A DNA stretch of 64,000 bases, from NCBI GenBank assembly GCA_029582265.1, contig CM055822.1:39200679-39264678 (forward strand). The letters run 5' to 3'. Below, piece by piece: positions 21,840-33,550 of this stretch. Every line of letters starts with the position of its first letter. Position 1 is the stretch's first letter. The notes beneath the pieces were generated by a model. That model worked only from the letters and a program-made list of their open reading frames with translations, was not told the DNA's origin and ran no database searches. Source of the DNA: Zoroaster sp. YZ-2022. Its lineage: Eukaryota; Echinodermata; Asteroidea; Forcipulatida; Zoroasteridae. The position numbers and the translations under genes were made by a program.

Positions 21840-23640
21840 CGCGGCTGGCAGTTAACCTATTTTGCGGTCGACAATACAAGAAAAAGATGAAACATATTTT
21901 TTGGCGCATGGAACGTCCGTACCCTCATGGACAGGGACAATACAGCAAGGCCTCAGAGAAGATCTGCCCTCGTAGCCAGGAAATTGGCACGGTACATGAT
22001 TGACATTGCCGCTCTCAGCGAGACGCGATTCGCTGAGGAAGGATCAGTCTGCGAACCAGAGGGTGGCTACACGTTTTTCTGGAAGGGCAAAGCAGAGAAT
22101 GAAGACTGAATTCACGGAGTGGGACTGGCTATTAGGACGCCCTCCTCCGGCAGCTGCCTGATCTTCCCACAGGAGTCAATGAACGCCTCATGAAGTTTCG
22201 TTTACCCCTCACCTCTTTACGCCACCTAACGGCCATCAGTGCTTATGTTCCAACTCTGACCAGCAGCGATGAAGACAAGGAGAAGTTTTATGAGGACCTT
22301 GACTAACAAGTCAATTCCTTCCAGTGACAAGCTCATCCTGCAGGGGGATTTCAATGCCAGAGTCGGCAGTGACAACCAGTGCTGGGAGCGGGTGATGGGA
22401 CCTAATGGTGTTGGAAAGACGAACGGCAATGGATTGCTTCTCCTGAGCATGTGTGCAGAGAACGACCTCACCATTACCAACACACTCTTCAGAATGGCCA
22501 ACAAATACAAGACCACATGGATGCATCCCAGGTCCAAGCAATGGCATCTCATTGATTATGTCATTATCCGTAGGCGGGACATCCGTGATGTGATAATCAC
22601 CAGGGCCATGCGGGGAGCAGAGTGTTGGACTGACCACAGATTGGTCAGGTCAATTTTTAGCCTTCACATTCCTCCGTTACAGCGCAAGAAACCAAAGCTG
22701 TCTCGAGCATCTTTCAACACTGAAAAGCTAAAAAGGCCAGACATCGCTGAGAAGTATCAGTCCCATCTCGACAACATGTTGACTGTTCATGGACCACTGA
22801 CTGGAGACCCAGCTGAAAAGTGGATCCAGTTTAAAGAGTTGGTGACAGATTCAACAAAGGAAGTGCTTGAACCCAAGCAACGTACACACCAGGACTGGTT
22901 TAATGAAAACAACGAGGAAGTCATCAAACTTTTGGAAGACAAACACAAGGCGTTCATTGAATGGCAGAATGGCATATCCTCCATCTACGCAAGATGCAGG
23001 ACAACTGGTGGGCATGCAAAGCAGATGAAGTCCACCATTATGCAGACACGAACAACTACAAGCAGTTCTTCAACTCGATCAAAGCTGTGTATAGACCCCC
23101 GCCCCCAAGCCTAGCACCACTCCTCTCCTCGCAGCTGACGGTACAACTCTGCTCAAGGACAAAAGCAGCATCACTGAAAAGGTGGAGAGATCATTTTGCC
23201 AACCTTCTAAACAGATCCTTCACTGTTGACTCAGTCGCTCTTGACCAGATCCCACAGAAGCCGTCACTCGATGACCTTGATCTACCCCAACACTGGAAGA
23301 AATCAAGAAGTCCATCAGGCAGACCGGCGCTGGCAAGGCAGCAGTCATTGATGGAATCCCTGCCTTCCACGACATCTTGTCCAGCATTTGGGAGACGGAG
23401 ACCATACCAGATGAATTCCAGGATGCCACTAGTATTTCCTTGTTTAAGAATAAGGGAAACAAAGCTGAGTGTGGCAATTACCGAGGAATCTCCCTGTTGT
23501 GCATTGCTGGAAAGATCCTGGTCCGAGTGATCCTCAACCGCCAGATCAGCAACATCTCTGAGAAAAACTTGCTGGAGGCACAGTGTGGCTTCAGACCTGG
23601 TCACAGCACTGTTGATATGGTCTTCACTGTGGACTCGGAT
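21840..23640 (+). mobile_element. APE-type LINE (RTE-like by resemblance), 5' part only
   Basis: Successive frames encode the endonuclease: NVRTLMDRDN near 21915, LSETRFAEEG (catalytic Glu), then in other frames SAYVPTLTSSDE, GDFNARVGS (22345), LIDYVIIRRRD and the end motif WTDHRLV (22630). A linker follows and then the start of the reverse transcriptase (NKAECGNYRGISLL, QCGFRPGHSTVDM), which stops at about 23633. The RT catalytic part and the 3' end are missing. Loss of the 3' half is unusual, since LINEs are normally truncated at the 5' end; deletion or recombination is more likely. Several stops and frame changes lie between 22107 and 23380. It abuts the second Polinton terminus. Confidence 0.85.
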
Positions 23641-23664
23641 AGTCCGTGCATGTCTCATGTGTAA

Positions 23665-25136
23665 TCATAATTGTCCTATGAAGTATATATTGTTTTAATG
23701 TGTGAAGAATTGAAACTGCAAAACAAGTTGTAATATTCGATTTCATGTGACACTTGCATGTCTTTCTGCATGTGGAAATATTGCCTACTTATGAATTAAA
23801 TTGAAAGATTGAAATGCAGTTTTTCAAATTGAGTGTAACATTGAGTGTAACAGCAAACAAAATTGTACCTGTATTTTGAACACTTATTTTCGTTTGCAAC
23901 TGGGCCCTTGAAATTTATGCAGACGTTTAGACTTCATTTGATCATAAGTTCGAGTGTTAAGTAGTAGATGGCAACAAGTTTTTGAAGTTATAAACAATTT
24001 TTGTGCCATCAAAACATGGCGATTACCGTGAAAAAAAGAAAACTGAAACAGAAGAGATTGTTGCTTCAACCACATGCTGAGAAGGAAATACTTGCAGCAC
24101 ATCTGAAGCAGTTTCTTCGTGTAGTACTAGCGCCTCTATTGAGATAACCTCTTGTTCATTGCCGCCATTTGCAGACAGGCCGTACTCTTCACCTGCTTCC
24201 CCTAAACCTATGTGTAACAGTCCTCCATCTAAACATACTTTGCAATACCAAAATGAACCCTTGTATTTGAATTTTTTTGAGTTTGGGCTTCTGCAATACA
24301 GACTCAACCAGGTGAGTTTACACACGATACCATTAAGGGTTCGTATTTAAAAACAAGAAAAGAAAAAAATGCATAGCCCTCCTGTATACAGACATGCTTT
24401 TGTCATTTAAATAATGATTATAAATTTTAAAAAAAGGGTCAGAGAGTATTCTGCATGTCTTGTGTCTGTTTTCTGCTGCATCAGCAGGGGCAGAAATAAG
24501 AAAGTATAAAATATTTGAAAGAGGTGATGATGCATACAGCCATGGACAATGCCCTCCATCGATGTTCAAACATAGAACTCTATTAAATAAAAAATAAAAC
24601 TAGCTTTTCATAAAATATAATTTATTAAATTATCTTCTTGACTCCACAGATTAGAAATGGACATGTGGTGTTGGAACGCTGCTGAACTGATTACAGTTTT
24701 AGACTTTCCTCTCTATCTTGGGGTATCATTCAACTGTGCAAGCCCTGAAACGTGTGTATTCAGAGTGTGTAATTGCGTCAGGTTGTTGTCTAGCTGGATA
24801 GTCTAATTACTTGTAAGCAGAAAAATGAACAGTTCAAAATTCGTATATTTTTTAATGCTTTGGAAATTGTTATGTTCCCCTCGATTCCAAAACATGGATA
24901 CACCAAATGAAAAGCATTCCACCCTTATGGAGCATATACAAAAGACAAAGTTCAACTACTAGTATATTATTCGTAGTGGCAGGATCAGGTACATATTCTA
25001 TTTAAAAGTACCAGTACATTTGGAGTCGGCAGCCATCATTAATTAGGTGGATCCACACTGCATATCCAAATGAAGATGAATTATGGATAAATAAATAGCA
25101 TTTTACCATGATAATAATATGTCGTAAGGGCTTTAA
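23665..25136. other. Spacer with one possible exon
   Basis: Mostly unstructured sequence. At 24016 there is an ATG in a good context (AACATGGC), a Ser/Thr-rich readable stretch that needs one frame change near an A-run, and a strong splice donor CAG/GTGAGT at about 24309-24316. This could be a decayed first exon; no known domain. The remainder up to the TTAA at 25137 shows nothing I can support. Confidence 0.25.
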
Positions 25137-25140
25137 TTAA

Positions 25141-26633
25141 AACAGCAAATACTATCCAAAGTGAACTAATGTGAACTGACTTTTTTCTTAAAATTTTGAA
25201 ATAGGTGGAAACATTTTTTTCAAGTGTTACTTTGGTGAATGTGAATGGTAAGCTCTGTTTGTATACTTGAAACAGAAGTTACTTTAAACAGTTCTTATTT
25301 GGTTGATTAACCATGACTCTAGATGTCTATGAGTTTTTATTAACAAACAATATGATAGAAAGTTTCATCAGATAAAATAGCAAATGAATTAACCATTTAA
25401 GTAAGTGGAATAGTTGTCAACCCTTGAATACAGACTGTAGAAACATCCTTGTGTTTGTAGGTCACAATATATAACAAAACCAAATGCCCAGTCCCTGCCC
25501 CGTGTTCAAGACATATGCTATTACCCATGCATTTGAAGTGGCTTCTAATTCTAAGAGTAGACACTACCCCGTAAGTTGGCTAATGGTGTCTCCTTGTTAG
25601 TAAATTAGTTTGCTTAGGCCACTGTGCAGACCACACCAAGAATGTATTTGTGATCCATTGACTAAGAAAGGTCTCTGGTATAATATTACCAATTGGCTAT
25701 TAAGGTAGGTCTATGAGATAATATTATCCATTGGCTAAGAAAGGTATCTGGGATAATATTATCCATTGGCTAAGAAAGGTCTCTGGGATAATAGTATCCA
25801 TTGGCTCAAAAAGGTCTCTGGGATATTATCCATTGGCTCAGAAAGGTGTCTGGGATAATATTATCCATTGGCTAAAGAGGTCTCTGGTATAATATTATCC
25901 ATTGGCTCATAAAGGTCTCTAAGATTATCCACTGGCTAAAAAGGGTCTCTGGGATAATATTATCCAATGGCTAAAAAAGGTCTCTGGGATAATATTATCC
26001 ATTGACGAAGAAAAGGCCGCTGGGATAATATTATCCATTGGCTAAGAAAGGTCTCTGGGATAATAGTATCCATTGGCTAAGAAAGGTCTCTGGGATACCA
26101 TTATCCATTGGCTCAGAAAGGTCTCTGAGATAATATTATCCACTGGCTAAAAAGGGTCTCTGGGATAATATTATCCATTGGCTAAAAAAGGTCTCTGGGA
26201 TAATATTATCCATTGACGAAGAAAAGGCCTCTGGGATAATATTATCCATTGGCTCAGAAATATCTCTTGGATAATATCCATTGGCTCAGAAAGGTCTCTG
26301 AGATAATATTATCCATTGGCTACGAAAGGTCTCTGGGATAATATTATCCATCGGCTAAAAAAGGTCTCTGGGATAATATTATCTATTGGTTAAGAAAAGG
26401 CCACTGGGATAATATTATCCATTGGGTAAAAAAGGTCTCTGGGATAATATTATCCATTGGCTAAGGAAGGTGTCTGGGATAATATTATCCATTGGCTCAG
26501 GAACGTCTCTGGGATAATATTATCCATTGGCTCAGAAACGTCTCTGGGATAATATTATCCATTGGCTGAGGAAGGTGCCTGGGATAATATTATCCATTTG
26601 CTCAGGAACGTCTCTGGGATAATATTATCCAGT
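25141..26633 (+). repeat. Left inverted arm with palindromic 35-bp tandem array
   Basis: The outer 520 bases are unique sequence. From about 25664 to 26633 a unit of about 35 bases (GGTCTCTGGGATAATATTATCC then ATTGGCTAAGAAA) repeats roughly 27 times. Each full unit holds the perfect 14-bp palindrome GGATAATATTATCC. Some units are short by internal loss of ATAATATT. Confidence 0.93.
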
Positions 26634-28318
26634 TTTTAGCTTGATGAAGTGTTGGGCTTTAAGAGAGATTTGACAAAGATACATTTATGTAGTTATAACA
26701 ACACTGTACACAGACATGTTCATAGCTGAAATTTGGCATTTATTTATAATTCTTTGTGATAACATATTGCTTTAAGTACAATGATTGAATAGAAAGATGC
26801 TGCTATATATTTTAACATTCATCGCGTTTTTGACTTTTAACAGCAATAGCGGCCTTTTTTTAATTTTTTTCGTTTGAATCTAAACATTGCTGCTGTTCCT
26901 TAAGAAACGATGAATTAACTTGATTTAAATTATTTTTTCATAAAATATTTATAAAAGCATGACTAGGCAGTTATAAGATGTATATGTTAAATATATGACA
27001 GGGCTCACCTTCAATTTATTTCTGGACTTACTGCAAACCTGAAGAATACTTTCTGAAAATGTCATTTAAATGACAGAATTTGCATGCCAACCAAAAAAAT
27101 GCAAGGTTTCTGCATCTTTAATAGGTTCATTGTTTCAAAAGTCAGTTCTTGATTATTTCTTACTCGTCCAGAACAACTATATCTTACTTAACCAATTTAA
27201 GATTTTTTACCAACAATGTCATGATTATGTACACACATCAAAATCTTTAATATACAAAGCCCCCACTTATTAATTGTAATTTACACCTTTGCAAATCTAC
27301 AAATGTTACAAAATTTGTGAGCAGCTCTAAATCATTCATTATGAACAGTAATTAATATCAGTAAGAACGGGACTGCAATAATACGAGGTGCCATAGCACT
27401 TTTTTTTCTCCCAATTGTCCCACAGGCATGTTTCCAGGGAAACAATAATTTATCTTATTGTGCTGGTTTTGCTATCAATGAGGCAAAAATGTGGAATCAT
27501 CTACCAGAAAACCATGGGAAAATCGATTTACTTCCTGTTTTTCAAAGAGACTTTCGTAAATGTATACTTCAATAACCTTTTAACTTCAGTAACCTCTTTT
27601 TGATTTAATGTTTGTATATATTTTTAATCTCCGTTGTTTGAATTCTTTCAGTGTTCGTTTGCTTCTATAAATTTGGGGATACTTAATTCAATTAATTTTG
27701 TTGGCATGTACTTAGAACTTAACAAGTAGATGAAACTCGAGTTGTGAGTGACCCCAATTTGACCTTACTTCCTGTCCAAACCGGAAGTCAAAGTTTAATA
27801 TTAAAAAAAATCATATCTCAACCACAAGAGGTAAATTGAAATTTTTTGCACCATTGTTATAAATTGTTAATTGTCGAAAAATATTTACACAAAGGTGACC
27901 CCAATTTGACCTTAATTCCAGTCCAAACCGGAAATCAAAGTTTAATATTTAAAAAAATCATATCTCAACAACCAAAACAGGTAAATTCAAAATTGTTGTG
28001 CCATTGTACAGACCGTTAATTGTCAAAAGATATTTACAAAAAGAGGACCCCAATTTGACCTTACTTCCTGTCCAAAATTTTGTGAAATTTTAATTGACTT
28101 GACAAAAAATACATTATATTTTTAAACTATGTGGAATCGGGCCCTAGTTTAAGATGAACACAGTGACTGAAAATTACTGGTTCATTTATAAGGGTATTAT
28201 TTTCAGTCACTGAGTTAATCTAAAGTTATCACTCCGATTCCATGACCTGTTGATCGTGAATATATTGTCTCTAAACAAATACATAGTTGCTGTTATGTTT
28301 GTCTCTACATCAATTTCA

Positions 28319-28421
28319 GGTGAAGCTGCACTTATCGCTTGTGAGCATAACAGAAATGCCATTTTGATGCAACCTGGAGAAACGATGCGTGAGATAAAAC
28401 AAAAAATTGCTACGTGCATGC
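28319..28421 (+). pseudogene. Possible exon inside the TTAA transposon
   Basis: An open frame (EAALIACEHNRNAIL, MREIKQKIA) is bounded by a polypyrimidine/AG acceptor (CATCAATTTCAG, ending 28318-28320) and a donor CAG/GTATGT at about 28421. The frame also stays open past the donor to 28495 with an acidic tail. It has coding-like composition but no family I can name. It might be a remnant of the gene of the element, or captured host sequence. Confidence 0.3.
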
Positions 28422-30239
28422 AGGTATGTAATAGTGATGAGGAAAGTGAAGGAGATTGTATGATGTCTCTGGATTCCGATACGATCATTGGATAGGTATA
28501 TTATGTCCATATATCCAGGCATGCAACTTTTCACCTGATCAGCTGACTTCTTTTTCTTTAATAATAGTGCCATAGAAAAATAATTGAAAAACGCTGTACA
28601 AAGTTTTGTGCCCTCGACCATTTCCTCTTTTTGCAATTACAAGGTTGCATGTCTTTATATAACTCTTTGATGGTATTTTGGCGTCTGTGACTTAGTACTA
28701 TGCACTTGTTTGGTGTGACATCCATGCATTTAGACTCCTTTATGAACATTATAGTTACTTATAAAAGTACTGGATAAAACATTTTCCCATTATGATTATT
28801 GGAACTGTCTCATATCTTGCCGTAGATAGGGATTTCTGGCTGATAGATAATTATTGTACTGATAAAAGCAATATTTTTTGCAAGCTGTTCAACCAAAATC
28901 CAACAAATACTAATGATTTATTTGAGTTTGAGTTGAGTTGCATTCAGGGTAAATTTGAACATACATACAGGGTGAACTGTACCTTTTCTCTCGGAGTTTT
29001 TATAAGTTTTTAATAAGGATGAATCTTAATTATAATGTTACTTCATTTCCGCAGCAATACTAATGTTATTTTATATAATTGTGTATGTATTTAATGAACA
29101 TGTTGATGTATATTTTGAGTTGGTTTTCATTGTGGTTCCTCATAAAAACGTGTAAAAGCATAATATCAACTAAAATTTATCTCTCCAAACACTGAGCCAA
29201 GCATGGACATTATCCACCTGCTTTTTATTCACGTGTTTTTATGGATAGTTTATTTTTAGTGACTGAAACTGAGCAGCATATGTATGTTATTTTATTAGGA
29301 TCCACATAGACAGTGTTTAACTTCATGTATCCCACAAAAAAGTCTTAGGTTTCTGGTCTCGGCGCCCTACTCCTCAAACCCGCTCGTTAGCAAATTAAAA
29401 AAAAAAATCTGATCAATTTCAATAGGGATATAAACGTTTTCCTGATTTTTGGGACCTCTCATGTGTAACATTCCCTTGAAGTAATGCTTTATACTGCAAC
29501 TTTTTTTTCAGCTGATTTTCAATCAAATCACTGTCAATTGTGCATGCATGAGTGAATTTCAACCATTTCATTACGAGCTGTGTAGAACATGTCATTCTGT
29601 CATTTACTTTTTGATTTTTTATAATTCATGCAATACTTGTTGAGATATTCTAAAAAATATTAGGGGGAATTTAGAAGTTGTGATGGGTGTATATAGGTTG
29701 CTAATTTCCGGATATTTCTTAAATCACATCAATTTGTAAATCTACAATTTTCTGCCCGTAAAAAGAATTTAAAAATTACAGAATGTTGGTTCATGTGTTA
29801 CATTATTTATGTTTATAAACACTTTTTTTGCTAAAACGCAAAACACTTGTAAAGTAACGTCATAATTGTAGGATGCTTGTTTATTTACAAAACAAAACCG
29901 GAAAATTGTTTTTTTTTTTTACATAAAAACATTTAAACAACACATTTTTAAATATAATTATACAGTTATGTTGTGTTTTATTTGTAATTTTACGGAGTAA
30001 TTGTTAAATCACAGCAAGTTGTAACAATACCTTTTTCTGCATGTAAAAAGACAACATTTTCACATAATTTTGGTTTATTTGTTACTTTTTTATGTGTAGA
30101 GTGTAGAGGAGCAAAATGTTATCTTAACTGTATTGGCCTTGAATGAATTTATGAATGCCCCACAGTCTTGATTCAAAGTCGGAAAGTGATTCGTTCTCGT
30201 AGAAGTGTCTTTGCCAACATTTCCAATAAGTGTACATCA

Positions 30240-30475
30240 CCCTTTAACTAACTTGTAATTATTGTATTGGTTGATTTCCTTCTGTGCATTTTTCTTTTGT
30301 TTTTAGTTTCTTTCAATTATTTTTAAAATATTTTTACATACTTAATATTTGTATCTTAATATTTTATTGCATTACTGTACTTTTTATGTAAGCTGGGATC
30401 CATGGGAGATCAGTCAGTTTTTCTCACTGAATGGATCACCCAGGATAAATAAGTAAATAAATAAATAAATAAATT
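30240..30475 (+). mobile_element. LINE 3' tail ending in (AAAT)n
   Basis: A T-rich untranslated-like stretch ends with GGATCACCCAGGATAAATAAG followed by five to six AAAT units. This form is typical of 3' ends of CR1/Jockey-type LINEs. No coding part of the LINE is present here. Confidence 0.4.
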
Positions 30476-30837
30476 TTATATATATATATTTTTTTATTAT
30501 TAAATAAAACGTTTTCATGTGCATTAATTTATCAAAATGTGCTGTGTATTTTGCTTTTTGGTCTGTCTTTTGAAATGGTTTAAAGGAATATTAAAGATGT
30601 ATTGATAACAAATCACTGATTTTGAAATTCGCCATTCTTTACATACATAATTTCATATGACCTTTATAACATCATATTACTGGAAAGTGTACATGTAGGC
30701 TACACGTACTTTGAAATGAGGTATCTTACCAAAAAGCTCGTTTTTGTAGCTTGGTTTAGTAGAAGTAATTAGTGTCTATCATAGATTTATTAAGGGACAT
30801 ATTAAACTCAGTTATCCTACATTGACATGCAGTCCCC

Positions 30838-31812
30838 ACATATTATCCAAGAGAGGTTTCTAAGCCAATTGATATTATCCCAGACACCTTTCGTAGCCAA
30901 TGGATAATATTATCCCAGACACCTTTCTTAGACAATGTATATTATCCCAGAGACGTTTCTTAGCCAATGGATAATATTATCCGAGAGACCTTTCTTAGTC
31001 AATGGATAATATTATCCCAGAGACCTTTTTTAGCCACTGGATAATATTATCCCAGAAACCTTTTTTAGCCAATTGATAATATTATCCAAGAGACCTTTGT
31101 GAGCCAATGGATAATATTATCCCAGAGACCTTTCTTAGCCAATGGATAATATTATCCCAGAAACCTTTCTTAGCCAATGGATATTATCCAAGAGACGTTT
31201 GTGAGCCAATGGATACTATTATCCCAGACACCTTTCTTAGCCAATAGATAATATTATCCCTGAGATCTTTCTTAGCCAATGGATAATATTATCCCAGAGA
31301 CCTTTCTTAGCCAATGGATAATATTATCCCAGAGACCTTTCTTAGCCAATGGATAATATTATCCCAGAGACCTTTCTTAGCCAATGGATAATATCCCAGA
31401 GACTTTTCTGAGCCAATGGATAATATTATCCCAGAGACCTTTCTTAGCCAATGGATAATATTATCCCAGACACCTTTCTTAGCCAATGGATAATATTATC
31501 CCAGAGACCTACCTTAATAGCCAATTGGTAATATTATACCAGAGACCTTTCTTAGTCAATGGATCACAAATACATTCTTGGTGTGGTCTGCACAGTGGCC
31601 TAAGCAAACTAATTTACTAACAAGGAGACACCATTAGCCAACTTACGGGGTAGTGTCTACTCTTAGAATTAGAAGCCACTTCAAATGCATGGGTAATAGC
31701 ATATGTCTTGAACACAGGGCAGGGACTGGGCATTTGGTTTTGTTATATATTGTGACCTACAAACACAAGGATGTTTCTACCGTCTGTATTCAAGGGTTGA
31801 CTACTATTCCAC
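30838..31812 (-). repeat. Right inverted arm, inner part (palindromic array)
   Basis: This is the reverse complement of the left arm. About 20 units of CCAATGGATAATATTATCCC with GAGACCTTTCTTAG occupy 30845-31560; unique arm sequence complementary to about 25415-25660 follows and ends at TTCCAC (31812), where the nested element begins. The left arm has about 27 units, so the arrays have changed length independently. Confidence 0.93.
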
Positions 31813-32367
31813 ATATGGATTTGTTGTGTTAACTGAAGTCCGTTGACAAAAACACAGCAAAACTTTGTCTAAACGGGCTGAAAATACAACGTTTCTCACA
31901 CATACAACGTCATAACACGAAAGCTTTACAAAATATTCTTTAGGTTCCTTCGGGATATATAACTTCAGTTTATTAGCTAAATAAACGTACAATTTTTGCT
32001 TGTCTGAGCCGCAAAACAAACCTGTCAAAATTCCATCGAAAAATTCAAAAAATCTCTTTTTTTTTGTGTAGCGGGAAGTTTTATACCCATTTCGGAGTCG
32101 GTCGCTTTTTGTTTCCTGCTGTAACTAACGAACTACACGTTCTTTTAAAAAGGTTCTTGCACGCGTGGAATGCTGATAAAATTTCCTTTGTCCTAATGGT
32201 ACAATGTTTTCAATTGGACGTTATTTAGACCTGTCAAACTAAAGATCCAATCAAAGACGCTGTTTAAGAGTAGACATTGAACCCACACAAAGCATGCCAC
32301 GCACAGTTACCGGAGCTTTTCACATCGTTCGATAGTCTGTCCGTACTTACTGAAAGTTTTCAAGGTA

Positions 32368-32690
32368 AGATTGCTGTTTAGCAAACCATTTTTTCATGTA
32401 TTTTTACATAATTATAAAGCTTATATTCTATACAAGAATGAAGTGAAATATTGTTACATTTTGTGGCATTTTTGACACAGAAAATAGTTTTTCAATCTTC
32501 ACTACTTGATAGAAATTGCCCCCAAATCTGACGATCGCAACGGCGTTGTGCGTGTTGGATCAGACCATCGTTGCTTTGGGGAGTAGAGAATGACAAGAGT
32601 GTGCGGATATGTGATGGGTAAAATGTGTGTACATTCTGACTAGCAATAAAATGTTGGTTTTTCTTTCTCTCTTTAATTTGCTGTTCTAGA
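32368..32690 (+). promoter_or_regulatory. Predicted 5' intron of the nested element
   Basis: A donor TTCAAG/GTAAGA at 32362-32373 and an acceptor with a long pyrimidine run (TTTAATTTGCTGTTCTAG, ending 32690) bracket 323 bases upstream of the first ORF. Splicing would join a non-coding leader to an exon that begins 16 bases before the ATG at 32707. An out-of-frame ATG at 32691 precedes it and soon meets a stop. Confidence 0.45.
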
Positions 32691-32706
32691 TGGTGTTTAT
32701 GTTGGA

Positions 32707-33393
32707 ATGGAGCTAAGAAAAAAACCTAAAGTAGATTATTGCTTGTTAGCCAATGGTCCTTCTATCAGGCAGTTTAATAAATCAGCAAAGCCCAAAGTAA
32801 GCTGGCCATCGTCACAACTGTGGGATATTGAGATTTTACAAACAAGAGGAGACGCAGGGAATGAAGAAGTGCTCGTTCACTATATTGGATGGAGCGGTTT
32901 TGATGAGTGGAAGAAACTTTCTGATGTTGTGGATAGAAACCCTGCCAATGAGCTTAGCGACGCTTATTCGTCATTCATAAGTACGCTGAAAATTGGAGTG
33001 AAAGACAACCTCAATGTGTCTCGAGTGCAAGACACCGAAATAACTGTGAAAACAACTGTACAGAGAGAAACATTTGAACAGTTCATCAATGCACTGCAGC
33101 TGAAAAAGTGGAAAACCACAGGTAAAAAAACAATTTACAGAGGCTCGGTAGCAGCTTTTGTTCCTGCCTTTGGCAAAGACTGGTGGTACAGAATTTGTAG
33201 TCAAGTTGGTGACTTTGCATATATTGTAGACGATACAATTCAGCTCTGGCTGCTGGAGAGAGACTGTTTGACGGAATATACGGTGGACCTGGAGAGAAGA
33301 ACCGTACACCGTGGGTACGTTGCCAGTCTGCGCTTCGTTAAGCAGTATGGCAACAGCACTGACATGAACATTTTGAGGGAACCCATTGCATAA
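32707..33393 (+). CDS. Chromo-barrel/Tudor-knot-like accessory protein of the nested transposon
   Basis: An intact 228-codon ORF. Residues about 37-75 read QLWDIEIL ... EVLVHYIGWSGFDEWKKL, matching the core of chromo-barrel (Tudor-knot) domains, in which V.VHY.GW....DEW forms the beta barrel that binds histone tails or RNA in MOF- and MRG15-type proteins. The part after residue 115 is a second globular region with many aromatic residues (KDWWYRICSQVGDF, LWLLERDC) and no known name. It precedes the transposase by 158 bases on the same strand, so the two probably share transcription. A plausible role is guiding the transposase to chromatin, as chromodomains do for some LTR elements; that is inference. 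No lesion is seen. Confidence 0.65.
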   Translation: MELRKKPKVDYCLLANGPSIRQFNKSAKPKVSWPSSQLWDIEILQTRGDAGNEEVLVHYIGWSGFDEWKKLSDVVDRNPANELSDAYSSFISTLKIGVKDNLNVSRVQDTEITVKTTVQRETFEQFINALQLKKWKTTGKKTIYRGSVAAFVPAFGKDWWYRICSQVGDFAYIVDDTIQLWLLERDCLTEYTVDLERRTVHRGYVASLRFVKQYGNSTDMNILREPIA

Positions 33394-33550
33394 TAGGTAT
33401 ACATGTAATTTTAGTCACATCCCATTTATAACAAAACTAAAAACTAAGTATTATTGTATAGCACCAGGGTCGAACAAAACCAAATGTAATCAATAGGCTC
33501 TTTGTTTTCCTGATTTAACTTGGTTAAAATCTTCTGGACTAATATTTAAC

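Larger units (their letters stand above)
26640..30837. other. Interior of the TTAA transposon
   Basis: No full gene is visible in 4.2 kb. Contents: three units of about 147 bases at 27749-28090 (GTGACCCCAATTTGACC, TTCCTGTCCAAACCGGAAG); a 14-bp inverted repeat at 28161-28174 and 28199-28212; one exon-like stretch at 28319-28421; and a LINE-type 3' tail at 30240-30475 ending in (AAAT)n. The rest is A+T-rich with no support for coding. Confidence 0.5.

Noticed and set aside
25664..26633. Regular repeats as a CRISPR array
   Set aside because: Units follow each other without unique spacers, the genome is animal, and the array is mirrored in the other arm of a transposon.
28792..29013. 73-codon ORF in the TTAA transposon interior
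   Set aside because: No motif, no splice context, and composition like the surrounding A+T-rich sequence.
31804..32028. 74-codon minus-strand ORF at the left end of the nested transposon
   Set aside because: It starts in the arm of the host transposon and runs across the insertion border, so it cannot be an old gene; no domain is seen.
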